This document shows, in pieces, positions 21,193 to 31,803 of a DNA stretch of 64,000 bases. Positions within the stretch are counted from its first letter, which is position 1. Each line of letters opens with the position of its first letter. The notes beneath the pieces were generated by a model. It saw only the letters and a list, made by a program, of their open reading frames with translations, did no database searches and was not told where the DNA came from. The stretch spans positions 62,001-126,000 of the forward strand of contig JADNRV010000057.1 of the NCBI GenBank assembly GCA_015499995.1. Direction: 5' to 3'. A program made the translations under genes and the position numbers. Origin of the DNA: Flammula alnicola. Taxonomy: Eukaryota; Basidiomycota; Agaricomycetes; Agaricales; Strophariaceae.

Positions 21193-21880
21193 CACATCCG
21201 GACGCATATCTATCGACGGGCAAGACATCCACCACACCACGTCCAACTCGAATCATTACGGCGTGCGATTGGCATCATTCCACAGGACACGCCGCTTTTC
21301 CACGCAGATATCATGTATAACATTCGCTATGAATGGCTCGATGCGACCGAGGAGGTGAAGGAGGTTGCGCACAAGGCGAATCAATTGAGCGGCTGCCGGA
21401 TGGTTATGCAACGGTGGTCGCTGAGCGCTGAGCACGGGCTGATGATCAGCAGAGGGGAGAAGCAGCACTTGGCAGTGGCGAGAGCGATGTTGAAGGATCC
21501 GCCCATTTTGTTCTTTGACGAACCTGTACGTCTTTTCTTGGGAGGGTTCGTCGGTTTTTTTGATAGAGCTGACTATTTTGGCTCGACTCTTTAGACTTCC
21601 GTGTTGGATGCTCATACAGAGTCAGAGCTTATGAAGAACATAAATACTGTGCTGCTAGATAAAGCACGCACAGGTATATTCGTAGCACACAAGCTGCGCA
21701 CCACGGTGGTTGAGGCTGGTAGAGGCTGGTATGTCTCTTTCTTCGCTCCTCTTCCTTTCGCTTTCTTTTTTGCTCTATGTGACTAATGCCATTGTTCTAT
21801 ACACTTGCAGACCTGATCATTGTGTTAAAAGAGGGCGAGGTTGTGGAACAAGGCACACACGAAGAGCTGATGCGGACGAC
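21193..21880 (+). pseudogene. Captured C-terminal fragment of ATM1-type ABC transporter
   Basis: ATM1 is the mitochondrial inner-membrane ABC exporter needed for cytosolic iron-sulfur proteins. The fragment covers part of the nucleotide-binding domain: IDGQDI, then with a frame change IGIIPQDTPLFHADIMYNIR, a degraded signature region (GLMISRGEKQHLAVARAML instead of SGGEKQR), Walker B PPILFFDE, and after an intron (21526-21594) TSVLDAHTESELMKNINTV and FVAHKLRTTVVEA. After another intron ending at 21810 comes LIIVLKEGEVVEQGTHEEL. There is no Walker A and frameshifts are present, so it is not functional. Retained introns show DNA-level capture rather than retroposition. Confidence 0.8.
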
Positions 21881-22212
21881 TTCATCCAATTACTGTTGTT
21901 GATTGTTAATTAACTAGTACAAAATTGTTGCTAGACTCGGAGAAACTTACTGAAATGGGCTTTCAATGCTCAACTGCCGTCTCTAGAACGCGCTTCTCGT
22001 CTTAGGGTGTGATTCTTTTCGATCCTCGTGGTGGACAGTAACAGCGAAGCACCGTTGATCAAGATGTGGGTCGAAGACTCGAAGTTGACATTTTGCGTGG
22101 GTACACGGCCAAGCGGCCTACTTACCCGTCCCCGCCGCTGATGTCTCCTATAAATAAGTCGAAACCAAATAATCAACAAAGGCGCACCGGCGTTCAAAAT
22201 TTCCCGAATGCT

Positions 22213-22245
22213 GGACCTTCCTTTTATATTCAAAGTTCAAGGCGG
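22213..22245. repeat. Internal inverted repeat, right arm
   Basis: GGACCTTCCTTTTATATTCA through GTTCAAGGCGG, the inverse of 20698-20732 with a few mismatches and small gaps. Confidence 0.6.
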
Positions 22246-22415
22246 AAAGTGAGTAACTGCTTGAGGGCGCGCAGGGTAAGTGGTTGTTGAGGAATATGCT
22301 TTCTGCCAAAAAAGTTTCAAACTCCTGGACAGGGATAGTATCCCTCTCCCAGAAAAAATTTTCGAGGTAAATTACTGGTAAATTACCCCCCCTGGAGGTT
22401 TTTTACCCAACCCTA

Positions 22416-22423
22416 GTGAAGAT
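22416..22423. repeat. 8-bp target-site duplication, right (GTGAAGAT)
   Basis: Identical to 12553-12560 and immediately outside the inverted TAGGGTTGGG terminus. Confidence 0.85.
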
Positions 22424-23012
22424 GAGCTTGCTCCTGTGACCTGTCAAACACGTGTGCAACTTGCCGAAGATGCCGTCCCTTCTCGCTGAACGGCGGCGTT
22501 ATCTACTGTACGGCGCCAAAGTGGGTTCTCAGCCTCGCGTCCACTGTCCGCAATAAAAAAAATTATGCAGACTTCTTGGTTCTGTCGTATGCGAGTTATG
22601 GGGGTTTCTTGAATGTACACCCAGGGAGCGTGTTTCAAGATCCAAATTACAGTGTTTTGCGTTACTAATCTATATTCAGTCGTGAGCTCAAACTTCAAAG
22701 CAGTGCAAAGAATTGCAGATTAAATACAAGAGGAGATGTCAGTGTGTAAAAGGTAAGAACTACACTAAATACCAGACGAAATTGTTAAAGCTTCATGTGT
22801 ATTGGCCACGTGTCTGGATAGGCTGTCAAGCTGTAACCTGCAGACGAGTCAGTTTTAAGAATTGATGTAACATTAACATTGGCAGGATACCGGAAAGACT
22901 GGAGTGGTAGCGAGAACAACGCCACTGATTCTAAAGAAGAAGAAAATTAGTGCAGTAGTAACGCAATCTGTAAAGCCAAATTCCAAACCTGTCCGTTGCA
23001 GTGAATTTATAA

Positions 23013-24313
23013 GGGCAAGAGAAAATCAGCGTGCACGAGCGTGCATGGCGTGCTTGGCGTGCTTAGCGTGGCACGCCAATGCACGCCAATGCACGCCACA
23101 CACGCTAGTACACAGAACATGGTACTTGAAAAAATAAACATACTATGAGAAATATTACCTGTGCCTAAAACAATGCGAGCAGATTCTATTCTCTACTCAC
23201 TCTCTTCTCATTTCGCCGAGGGATTGTCAGTCATTTCCACGGAAATGCTCCTGGTGAGACATGTTCCCACGGCACCTGGCACACAAAACCTCGCGCAAAA
23301 ATGGCAACACGTGCCCTCCCTCTTCAAAATTAGGTAGAATGAATTTGATTGGTAGTACATTAAACATAAAAATTATTTATAAGTACTCTGAATTGTTGTG
23401 GCAGCTGATATACCCCTTGACACTATCTGACCTGTCTGACATCTGTGTACTTGCATACTTGCACAGTGCGTGCACCTGCGTGCTACGCAGAAAAACTAGT
23501 GCTCCATGATATACCAATGATGTACTCAAATAAAACTCGAGTACATCGTAGTGTACCTACAGTAACTGCAGTCCGCAACATCCTTGCCTTTGAAATACAT
23601 AATATGAATATATGCATCAGCACGCCAAAAGTGGCACGCGGATGCACGCAGGTGCACGCGTGTGAATTTTAACGATTTTAGCGTGGCACGCTCACGCACG
23701 CTCACACGTCAATGATGCACGCCAACGCACGCTTGCACGCCAATTGGGCAAACCTATGCACGCTTGCACGCCAATTGGGAAAACTCACGCACGCTCGTTA
23801 GCATACTTCGCACGCTCTTCAGGATGTTCATAATACCCAGTGGTATGTGTTGGGAATGTACTTGGACATTTCATGCGGCTTGATTGACTCGAGCGCTTAT
23901 TGAGCGCTTACCTCGCTGATTCAACTTGCACGGCCTAATTGTTACTTCCTTATTTAGTATTTCATAGCACTTAGTAGTGTATTCTAGATACTCTGTAAAA
24001 GGTATTTATACAGGCCTCTTAGAGACCAGCAATATATAAGTTTACTACCTACAATTTACCTGTTACATGTATACCTGCACTGTGTACATTTCTGCAATCT
24101 CTTGTGCAAAATATCAAAGAAATTTATTATACTCTATTAAATGTGTACAACGTGACGAAAAGTAGCAACACGCTAAAAGAGACGGTTGCACGCCAAATGG
24201 GCTGAGCGTGCTGAACATGGCACGCACCGCACGCCAAAAGGGCTGAGCGTGCTGAGCGTGGCACGCTCAGGCACGCTCGTGCACGCTCAAGGCACGCCAA
24301 TTTTCTCTTGCCC
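23013..24313. mobile_element. Non-autonomous MULE, GCACGC family, copy 1
   Basis: The left terminus is GGGCAAGAGAAAATCAGCGT; the right terminus, reverse-complemented, is GGGCAAGAGAAAATTGGCGT. A perfect 9-bp target duplication AATTTATAA flanks it (23004-23012 and 24314-24322). Both ends carry arrays of GCACGC/GCGTGC (about 23030-23105 left; 23630-23820 and 24190-24300 right). No coding potential. Nine-base duplications are characteristic of Mutator-like elements. Termini and arrays match the putative autonomous element at 56229-63058. Confidence 0.85.
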
Positions 24314-24395
24314 AATTTATAAGGCCTAAATCGTTGGATTAAACAAAACAATCTTCAAGAAAGATATCAAGTCCTGGAAAGATCGTACCCTGCCG

Positions 24396-24648
24396 TATCA
24401 ATCAAACATGGCTGCGTTCCTGAAGTTTTGGTATTAGAGAGCAAAAACACTTCATCGACCATCTCGACTGTCGACGATGCGGTATTGATGCAGCTGATGA
24501 AGAAGTCGGTGGAGTCGCCCGTGCTGCTGCGAAACCATTCGATGTTGACCGATCCTGAGTGTACGACTCCGCCCACGACTTGGAGAGTTATCGTTCCGAC
24601 AACTGAAAGTGGGAGGAGGAGGAGGCTAGTGAGTTGGCGGAAATGCAT
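24396..24648 (-). CDS. Small secreted protein, 5' part only
   Basis: The frame starts MHFRQLTSLLLLPLSVVGTI, a classic signal peptide. The mature part is VGGVVHSGSVNIEWFRSS, then STDFFISCINTASSTVEMVD, then a Cys-containing GTQPCLIDTAG. A donor GTACGATC after DTAGG suggests an intron. The downstream DNA is then filled by the non-autonomous MULE (23013-24313). On its far side the minus strand encodes VNVTSILKTDSS and GYSLTAYP near 22800-22860, which could be a later exon of the same or a related gene. The family resembles short fungal cell-wall or secreted proteins; function unknown. Confidence 0.45.
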
Positions 24649-25066
24649 GGGGTGTAAATAGGCTAAAATAGCAAGGATGAGGTATAGAGAGGTGGACGTC
24701 GCGACTCACCAGAGAGGCAAGATCGAATTATTGTATTTCATGGTTTTGGAGCGGTACTTGTCGAGTAAAAGGAATTAAAGGAGGACTTGTACGATTCACA
24801 ATACATGGGCGATATTTAACCTCAAAGGAGTGCTTATTGACAGTTACGATCTGTCATGAATTCTCATTTCGACGGACCCTCGCAAGAATATTTTTCCCCA
24901 AGTAGAATCGTTTGTTATTTCCTTGAAGCAAATTCAATGTTTTATGTCATTATCGTCATCTATATACGCGTCATGTTTGAAGGTGAGAGATGGCTGGATT
25001 TATTTTCAGCGAATGTATTCTAAGTGATGTTAGAGTTATAATCAATCTGCCTACCCCGCTGTCAGG

Positions 25067-26130
25067 TCAAAGCAGAATGGAAAAAGACATACTCTTCCTC
25101 CATATCCCTATCAACCATGCCGAGAGGGGTCTGGCAGAGCTCGGCAGAACATCAATTACCCCTGAAGATATTGACAAAGCCTTCGACAACATCGGCACCT
25201 GCCAGCAGAATGGCAGAACTGACCGAAAATAATTCTGCCTACGCTGGGTCATGTGTCCAAGGAGGGCTGCGAACCGACGAGAGCGACCATTTGGGCGAGG
25301 ACAGCCTCGGGCACGAGCTCCGCACGCACAAGTGGTGAAGGCAGAGGAGAGGGCGTGAAGGATGTTGGATATTTGGCTTCGGAGGTGGATGATTTCGTGT
25401 GGACTGCGCGTTTGTGGTGGGCGGTCCAGTCCGTAAAATTTGGGTTTGAATATGAGTTGGAGATCGACGTCGTTGTAGGATCCGGAGGGGAAAATGCGGA
25501 TTCAGGTTTGAAGAGAAGATATGAAAACGATTAACGCTACAATGTTCTTAAACAAATGGAATAAATGAGGAATTGAAGAGAGAAACTGACGGAAACATCG
25601 CAGGCGTAGACAGCGACACCGGCAAATAATGAATCGCATTGCATCGTCCCACTCCCGTCCCAACATGGTCTCCTCCCCAGCTTTCAAGTCGCGCATGGCA
25701 AAGATACCAAATCCTAACATCCGCTCGTCGCCGTTCTCCTTGTCGTCGGTGGCGTCCCCATGAGGCTTTCGACACAATATGGGCCTAAGAACCGCGTTCG
25801 GCCTACACCCACTCCCGACAAACCGACTGTAGTTGCCTACGGTCCTGGAGTCAAGGGCGACGTCGAGAGGGGGTCCGAGGAGGTGGACGAAAGGTTACGG
25901 CATCCCAAGGTGGACGAAAGGTTCGAGAGGTTCCGAGAGGTAGTAGTAGTACGAAGAAGGGGCAATGGAAGACCCAAAGAGTGCGATAAGCCGATCAGAC
26001 GGGATTGGCGCAACCGTATACAAACCATACGACGGGGGTAAGATAAGCAGGAAGAGGATGAAGTGGGACGCCGTTAAGGGTGTGAGCATGGTAAGGTACT
26101 GGTAGTTTGAGGTTTTATGTTGGAACGAGG
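25067..26130 (-). pseudogene. Decayed SET-domain (SET3/MLL5-like) gene
   Basis: Scattered frames on the minus strand read, in order, YTVAPIPSDRLIALFGS, EPLEPFVHLGMP, VHLLGPPLDVALDSRTVGN, RFVGSGCRPNAVLRPILC, GFGIFAMRDLKAGEE, ending with ILHALSSAFTTCACGARARG. These are the SET-domain core of the fungal SET3-like family (Asn in SGCRPNAVL and the FGIFA.RDL.AGEE strand) and a following Cys-rich piece. Frame changes and a disrupted WEWDD region (REWDDAMRFIICRCR) show decay. No PHD finger was found upstream. A weakly similar stretch near 41270-41400 may be another fragment. Confidence 0.55.
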
Positions 26131-26970
26131 AAGAGGATGCGCCGACGGGAAATTCAGAAAAGGAATTCGATAGGCGGTGTGGCAGTGCAATCTGGCCGAG
26201 CTGCCTATAGATTAGATAGCTTGATTAGACGCCATCAGAGGCAGTGCATGTCCCGTAGACGCCAGCGATAATCATCATAATGTAGTCGAATGCATTCCAC
26301 TCTTTGCCGAGGAATCGTTTTAGGCATCCCTAGCGTCGAATCCATGGGAGCTGGTAATCTTCGGTCGGTCTTCCTGGACGATTTACATATGCGCTTGTAA
26401 GGTCGGCCGTGCGTGAATAATGGCAGAGATTTCGTCTTCTCCATGGAATCTGCGCCCCGCCTACAGTAGGGAAGAGCCTCGACGTGCATCTGAGGAGGCA
26501 TTCCCGGTCGTGTCTGGGTGCGTACACGTTGTTTCTTTTCGTTCAGCCTTCATTCACTTTGCACTCGCTTACACACGTATATCAATCGACGTCTCGATCT
26601 CGGATATCGCAATCACCTGCATCTGCCCCTCTTCATGCCCGTACTAACTTCCACAAAGCGCAATTGGTCCTCTCCATCAAGGCAGGCACAATACCTGGAG
26701 GCTACGAGTACCTATCCGTGAGTACGTTCACACGTCCAGATTCTCAACTATCAATAAGGAGGCGCAAGAAATGCGTTCAGGTTCGAGGCCAGCCGCAGCC
26801 GTGTGCATTCTTTGTTTCATGGCGATTCATGATTTCCCCCTATAGCCACCCTCGATCGTATGCTTCTGTGCAGACATTATGCTATGTAGCACCTCCGCTG
26901 GGTGATCTCGAGACCGAGGGCCCCGCTTGAATGCCGCGAAAAATAATCGATACCCGCGGGTGAGTTTACG
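26130..26970. other. No recognisable gene
   Basis: Several overlapping frames on both strands (the longest at 26484-26930, plus) show no family motif, signal peptide or convincing splice structure. They are probably chance frames in degraded DNA. Confidence 0.4.
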
Positions 26971-26972
26971 CA

Positions 26973-27029
26973 CATATTTTTGAGTGGGGCTCATATTTTT
27001 GAGTGGGGCTCATATTTTTGAGTGGGGCT
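26973..27029. repeat. Three perfect 19-bp tandem repeats
   Basis: CATATTTTTGAGTGGGGCT is repeated exactly three times, followed by a partial fourth unit CATAT. No coding role seen. Confidence 0.95.
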
Positions 27030-27507
27030 CATATTGTACGGTTTTGGTGTTTGATTAGCACATCTAGGCGTGGTCGGTAAGAGAAGAATTCCTTGAAAGT
27101 TAGCAATGCAACTAGAGAGAGTGCAGAAGTGCGGGCGCAAACTTCTCCTGAGCCGCCTGCCTAGGCTTTTCGATATTAACCTACGAGCACTCCCGAAGAC
27201 TCTTTTCTCTCGCATGCTTATCAGTTTAGTGCCGTGAAAGTACATAGATACAGACGCGACGACGAATTAAATGAGAACTTTTTTGACTACAGTTACCCAC
27301 CAGACAACAAACGCACAAAATGTGTAAGGTGGCAAGTAGGAAAAAATTCAAACTATCTGACTTCAGAATCGACTCGTCGTAGGTTCTGTCGTCGAGCTAC
27401 ATCCTGAATACCGTTTTCAAGAATCTGCACAGGAGCCGCTTCTTCACATTTGGCTCCAATCCGCCTTCTTTCACTTCGCCTCGAGCTCTCGATCTTGCGC
27501 TCACTGC

Positions 27508-27990
27508 TCACGGGCGGCGCAGCACGCCGCTGGCCGGTTTGCTACTCATTATTCGCTGCTTGCGTGCTTGCTGCTCCTGGGCTTTCTGCTTGTGAGCTTG
27601 CTTCTCAGATTCGAGTTTAATGAGGATTTGAGAAATATCGTGATGTTCACCGATCAAGTGGAAGTGACGCAAGGACTCTGCTTTGGCTATCCGAGTGATT
27701 AATTCGAGCTGGTGATTGTACGCTCTATAGTCGTCCCGAAAATCCTATTAAACTTTGTCAGATTAGACAAAGCTTCATTTTAATTAATCAATCTTACCAG
27801 TGCTTTGATGGCACGTAGAAATCGTGACATTTGATGGAACGTGTAGGGGAATGAAAAGTAAGTAGGATGAGGGAAAAACTCCAAAATGTCTTGATGAAGT
27901 TCACTTGTGGGAGCAGCACCTTCCAGATGGTTGGTTATTTCTAGTCCTGAAAGAGTGATACCTGTTCCGTGAAAGGCATGTAGCTTGAAT
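27508..27990 (-). pseudogene. 3' gene fragment beside the Plavaka element
   Basis: Two exons on the minus strand: one ending at 27798 (GITLSGLEITNHLEG...LHQDILEFFPHP...FHQMSRFLRAIKAL) and one from 27744 to the stop at 27508 (DFRDDYRAYNHQLELITRIA...LRHFHLIGEHHDIS, then a Lys/Gln-rich tail ending SGVLRRP). The donor GTAAGATT and acceptor TTTAATAG are good. There is no 5' end: about 50 bp upstream the Plavaka element begins. It could be the severed 3' end of the NACHT gene found on the other side (34090-35462), on the same strand. That link is inference; I do not recognise the domain with certainty. Confidence 0.4.
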
Positions 27991-28161
27991 TAGTAATGAA
28001 AATGGATGGAAATATATGCATCAGCAAATCCCCAAATTGCTGGTTGCGCTTTTTGGACTTTTTACGACTTTTCCGCTGGTTCACAAGTCGAAGAGCCATA
28101 CAAGTCAAAAAGTCGAAAAGTCGAAATTTGAGAAGATTTCATATAAAAATTACAGTAGTTT

Positions 28162-31100
28162 CTAGTGTACAAACTCATGAGCATGGTGGTCTACATGGCT
28201 ATTTACAAAGAATGCACAGAATACATCAAGTGACTGAGAAAAATGGAAGTCCTCGGGAAGGAAGGAGGAACCGTATACTGGTAACAGATGGGCGCCCCTT
28301 GCAATGGTGTCAAGGTGGATAACAGCAAGGGTACGTTGATTGCCCTCGAACTCCGGCTTGACCAGCCAGAGCCCAGTTTCGATGTCAGGTTCAACGCCCT
28401 GCGGAACGAGCCAATGAACAAGCGCACAGGGAAGGTTTTCACCACGAACTTTGCACGAAAAGAAGAGCAAAACTCGGGCGATTACCATCCCACGCATCCC
28501 AGGAAGTTCTGCATTCGTCTCAACGAAGGCAGTGTCCCGCCGTGGATACTGCCCTTGCCAAATCGGAGTTGAACGAATGCGTTCGTGGTGCATTCCGCCC
28601 GCCCCACAGAGATCACTTGGTGCATAAAAACGGGCGACGGCGGAGTGATGAACCTTGATCTTTCCATAGAATGCGGGGCAGTCATCGAGGGCGATTGTAT
28701 TTGATGGGATATCAGATTCGGGGTTTTGTTGCTCCCAAAGGAATTGACGAAAGACAAGAGGGAAGGACGGTTGACTGATATGGGCCGCCAATGCGTCAAG
28801 GGAAGTGGGATAACCTTGTTCTTCATATGTAAACAAGAACAGTAAGAACCAATTGAAATAGATGAGCAAGCGACGCACCAGATGTCCGTGATAGCTCAAT
28901 GGACGAAAGAACTTTGGGTCCGGTTAGAGGACCCAGGTCCTCATCAGTGTCCAACCCTTCTCCGTCACCTGCTTCGTTGTCTTGGGGTTGAGGAGCGCCA
29001 CCCGCGAGTATCATGCTGGTATACGACGATGTTGACCCTTCCATCATTCCTTGCTTTGCGAAATGTCGACGTGCCGCGGCCATTTTATGCAGACGCGAGA
29101 GAGTTCGGAGCATTTGGATAAGAGCCCGATAACGACTTGACCGACGCCAGGGTTCCTTGACAGCTTTGATATGTGTTGACTCAGTTATCGAAGAACAAAG
29201 ACCATTTGGCGAACCAAATAGGCGGATAGAGGAGGCGTAATGAACGAGAGCATGTTGTCGCGGTAGTGAAATATCGAAACGCACGCCAGCGGCAATGAAG
29301 ACCTCACGGTATTGATGGAAGCGAGCAAGAGCTTCATCCAGCTTCTCTAAGTCGCTTGTTGAGATGGAGTTCTGTCGGGCAATATACAGGAAGTCCAGAA
29401 GAGCAGCAAGACACTGCACCATCTCCGAAGGGACATGGCCTGTGATCGCAGACATATATACCTGGTTTTAAACTTAGTCAAAAGGATTGAAGACCGAAAA
29501 AATCAGTACACACCTTCATCAGCGCCTTTGAGTCATCACCCGTCCACTGAGAAAAATCGCGGCCATCAGGAAAGCGTCGAAGGCCCGGGAAAATAGGAAC
29601 CGCAGATATACTAAACATTGTTATTTGAAGCGAACCTTCAGATAAATTACAAGACATACCGGCGATCAATATCATGCAGAATCTCGACAGCGCGAGCTTC
29701 TCCGTGCTCAATAACAAGGTATTCACCAACCCAGGTAACAAAATGGTCTTTGAATGTACCTTTGATTGCTTGGTGAAGTAAATCGGGCGAGAGGAGTTCG
29801 TGAATATTTGCCCTCGGGAAGTTGTACGTGAATGGCTGTTGAAGGCAATAAAACATATCAGAAAGAGAGCAGATGGCTGAAGATGACAATTAACGTACCA
29901 CGACATCACTTCGAATGCCATAATCATCCCACAGGATGCCAGGATCAAAACACGAGACCAAAAAGTCCGTCTTGTTGTGAGATCGATGCAGGGCACCTGG
30001 TGCGTCAAGAAAATCTGGATGGGCATCGCATCTGGGATACGTCAATAGCAAGTAATACAGAGAGATAATAGGTACTCACTTTGGACACCAGTTTTGGACA
30101 ATGGCCGCTAGCCAGACCTGCTCAGGATAGTCCGCGATATAAGGCCCAATCCCGTAAAACGCGCGACGCAAGTGACCATCAGGACAGCGGATGAGCTCGG
30201 GGGTCGTCATACCGGCCTTGAGTGGCTCGAATATGCATGCGAGACATGCGTGGTATAGCTGGCGAACAAACTTTGTATATTCTGGTTTCTTTCGTTGTCG
30301 TTTGCTAGCTGGAATTGGTAAGGATTAACCAGACTGCCTGTGTTGTCACGATAAATAACTCATACCTTTTGGGATTGGGAGAAAAGCAACAGGAAGCATG
30401 CCGCTTCCATGAGCGCGACGAGCTAGGTTGGTAATATTGCCCGGTGACATGTAGACGGGATGATACTCTTGATGGCCAGTTGCAACTGAAACAGTTGTCT
30501 TATCACTCCCAGCAACAATGGGAATGAATACTGCTCCTTGTGCAACAGGTGAATCGGCAGAAATCTTATCCTAGAACAAGCATGAGCTAGATAAGAAAAA
30601 TAGAGGTATAAACATACGGCCTGAACCCAAGCCCAATCAGCTGACAATAGATTGGTCCATACTCGATGTTCAGCAGCATTGAACTGCATATACGGTGAGT
30701 AGTGAATTTTGTCCTTGAAGTCGGGGGTGCGGAACTGTTGATGGAGTAGCGTCCGCGAGTTTCGAGCACAGAGCTCATAGGTCTCACCCATCCATTTCGG
30801 CGGATTTTGTGCAGGAACGGGGCCTTGATATCGTACTTGATACATCTTCCAGGGGCAGTCACCAAGTTGAATAGCATCGATTGTCGCATATAAATCTTCC
30901 GCCGTGTGCCATGGAACATCGTCGGAACTTCCTCCAGCCTTCAGAACACTGGCAGCCCACATATCCAGAGCGGCGTCGATCTCGCTCGAGCTCTGCCTCG
31001 ACAAGTGATAGTTGGCGAATCGAAGCATGCGATCTCGAAGGTACAGATCGTCATTTCGTGGCCGAGGTCAGGTGCTGGAGGGCAAGGAGGAGTCGGCATC

Positions 31101-31306
31101 TTCGTCGCATGCTTCCTATAATCCATTGAATAGATGGAATGAACAGCAGTCACATACCAGTAAATCGGTGCGATAGAATGGCTGCGCCTTCCGATGGCTC
31201 GATGTGCAGAGTTTATATGTTGAGTTAGGCCGCTTCTGTTTTTCAATTTCCGTGGGCAATGTGGGCAAGAGATACGAGGTGCACGAGAAGAAGGTGGGCG
31301 CGGCAT
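28162..31306 (-). CDS. Plavaka transposase
   Basis: Starts at ATG 31306 with a C2H2 finger ISCPHCPRKLKNRSGLTQH...NSAH. Downstream exons include YQVRYQGPVPAQNPPKWM, ELCARNSRTLLHQQF, and SRHHAL-type LPRQHALVHYASSIRLFG followed by GLCSSITESTHIKAVKEPW. The end reads GMVIARVLLFFSC, CALVHWLVPQG, AVIHLDTIARGAHLLPVYG and NSHVDHHAHEFVH to the stop at 28162. These blocks are diagnostic for the agaricomycete Plavaka family, which has an RNase-H-fold catalytic core. Several introns (about eight) are needed; I did not fix each boundary. No internal stop within the conserved blocks was noticed, so the gene may be intact. Confidence 0.8.
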
Positions 31307-31803
31307 TGTTAATCAAGAGGTACAGTTGGGTGGACTTAGACGAATAATCAGACAAAGCCTTGTGTACATACCAGTCGACAGCCAAACAGAGAAGGAATTT
31401 TTTAAAAAGACCATCGATAACCAATCGATGGCGGTATCTGCGGTCACGGTACCTCCAATGAGAGCCTCGTGTTTTCTTCATCTCCAACTCAAACCACCTG
31501 TTCCTAACGCTTCTCGCTGTCCAGACTCTTGAACGTGTGATGTCGCGACTGACTCGTGGTTCTGCACGAGCATCCGAGCTTGAGGCATCTGCGCCTATAG
31601 AGAAAAAACCAGCAGAACAACCTGTCAAAGTCAAGAGAGGCAGAAAGAAGGCAGTTGTGCATACCTTCTGTTGCATTTTTCATTATGTTTCAAGATGATT
31701 GAAGTATGTCATTATGAGAAGCTGGCTGAAAGCGATGTGGAGATGCAATTAGACAAGGAACTCGAAGGAATACCAAAGAAAGAGGTTCGTACCAAGGGTT
31801 CAG

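Larger units (their letters stand above)
12561..22415. mobile_element. hAT-like DNA transposon with captured gene pieces and nested retroelement
   Basis: The left end reads TAGGGTTGGGTAAAAAAACC and the right end, reverse-complemented, reads TAGGGTTGGGTAAAAAACC. An 8-bp direct repeat GTGAAGAT flanks the pair at 12553-12560 and 22416-22423. Eight-base target duplications and short TA/CAGGG-type termini are hallmarks of the hAT superfamily. Subterminal GGTAAATTAC motifs, often as CTGGTAAATTACC, recur at both ends, and a second inverted match (ACTATCCCTTTCCAGGAG against ACTATCCCTGTCCAGGAG) lies about 100 bp inward. Without the 7.3-kb retroelement the element would be about 2.55 kb. No hAT transposase ORF is present, so it is non-autonomous. 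Confidence 0.8.
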
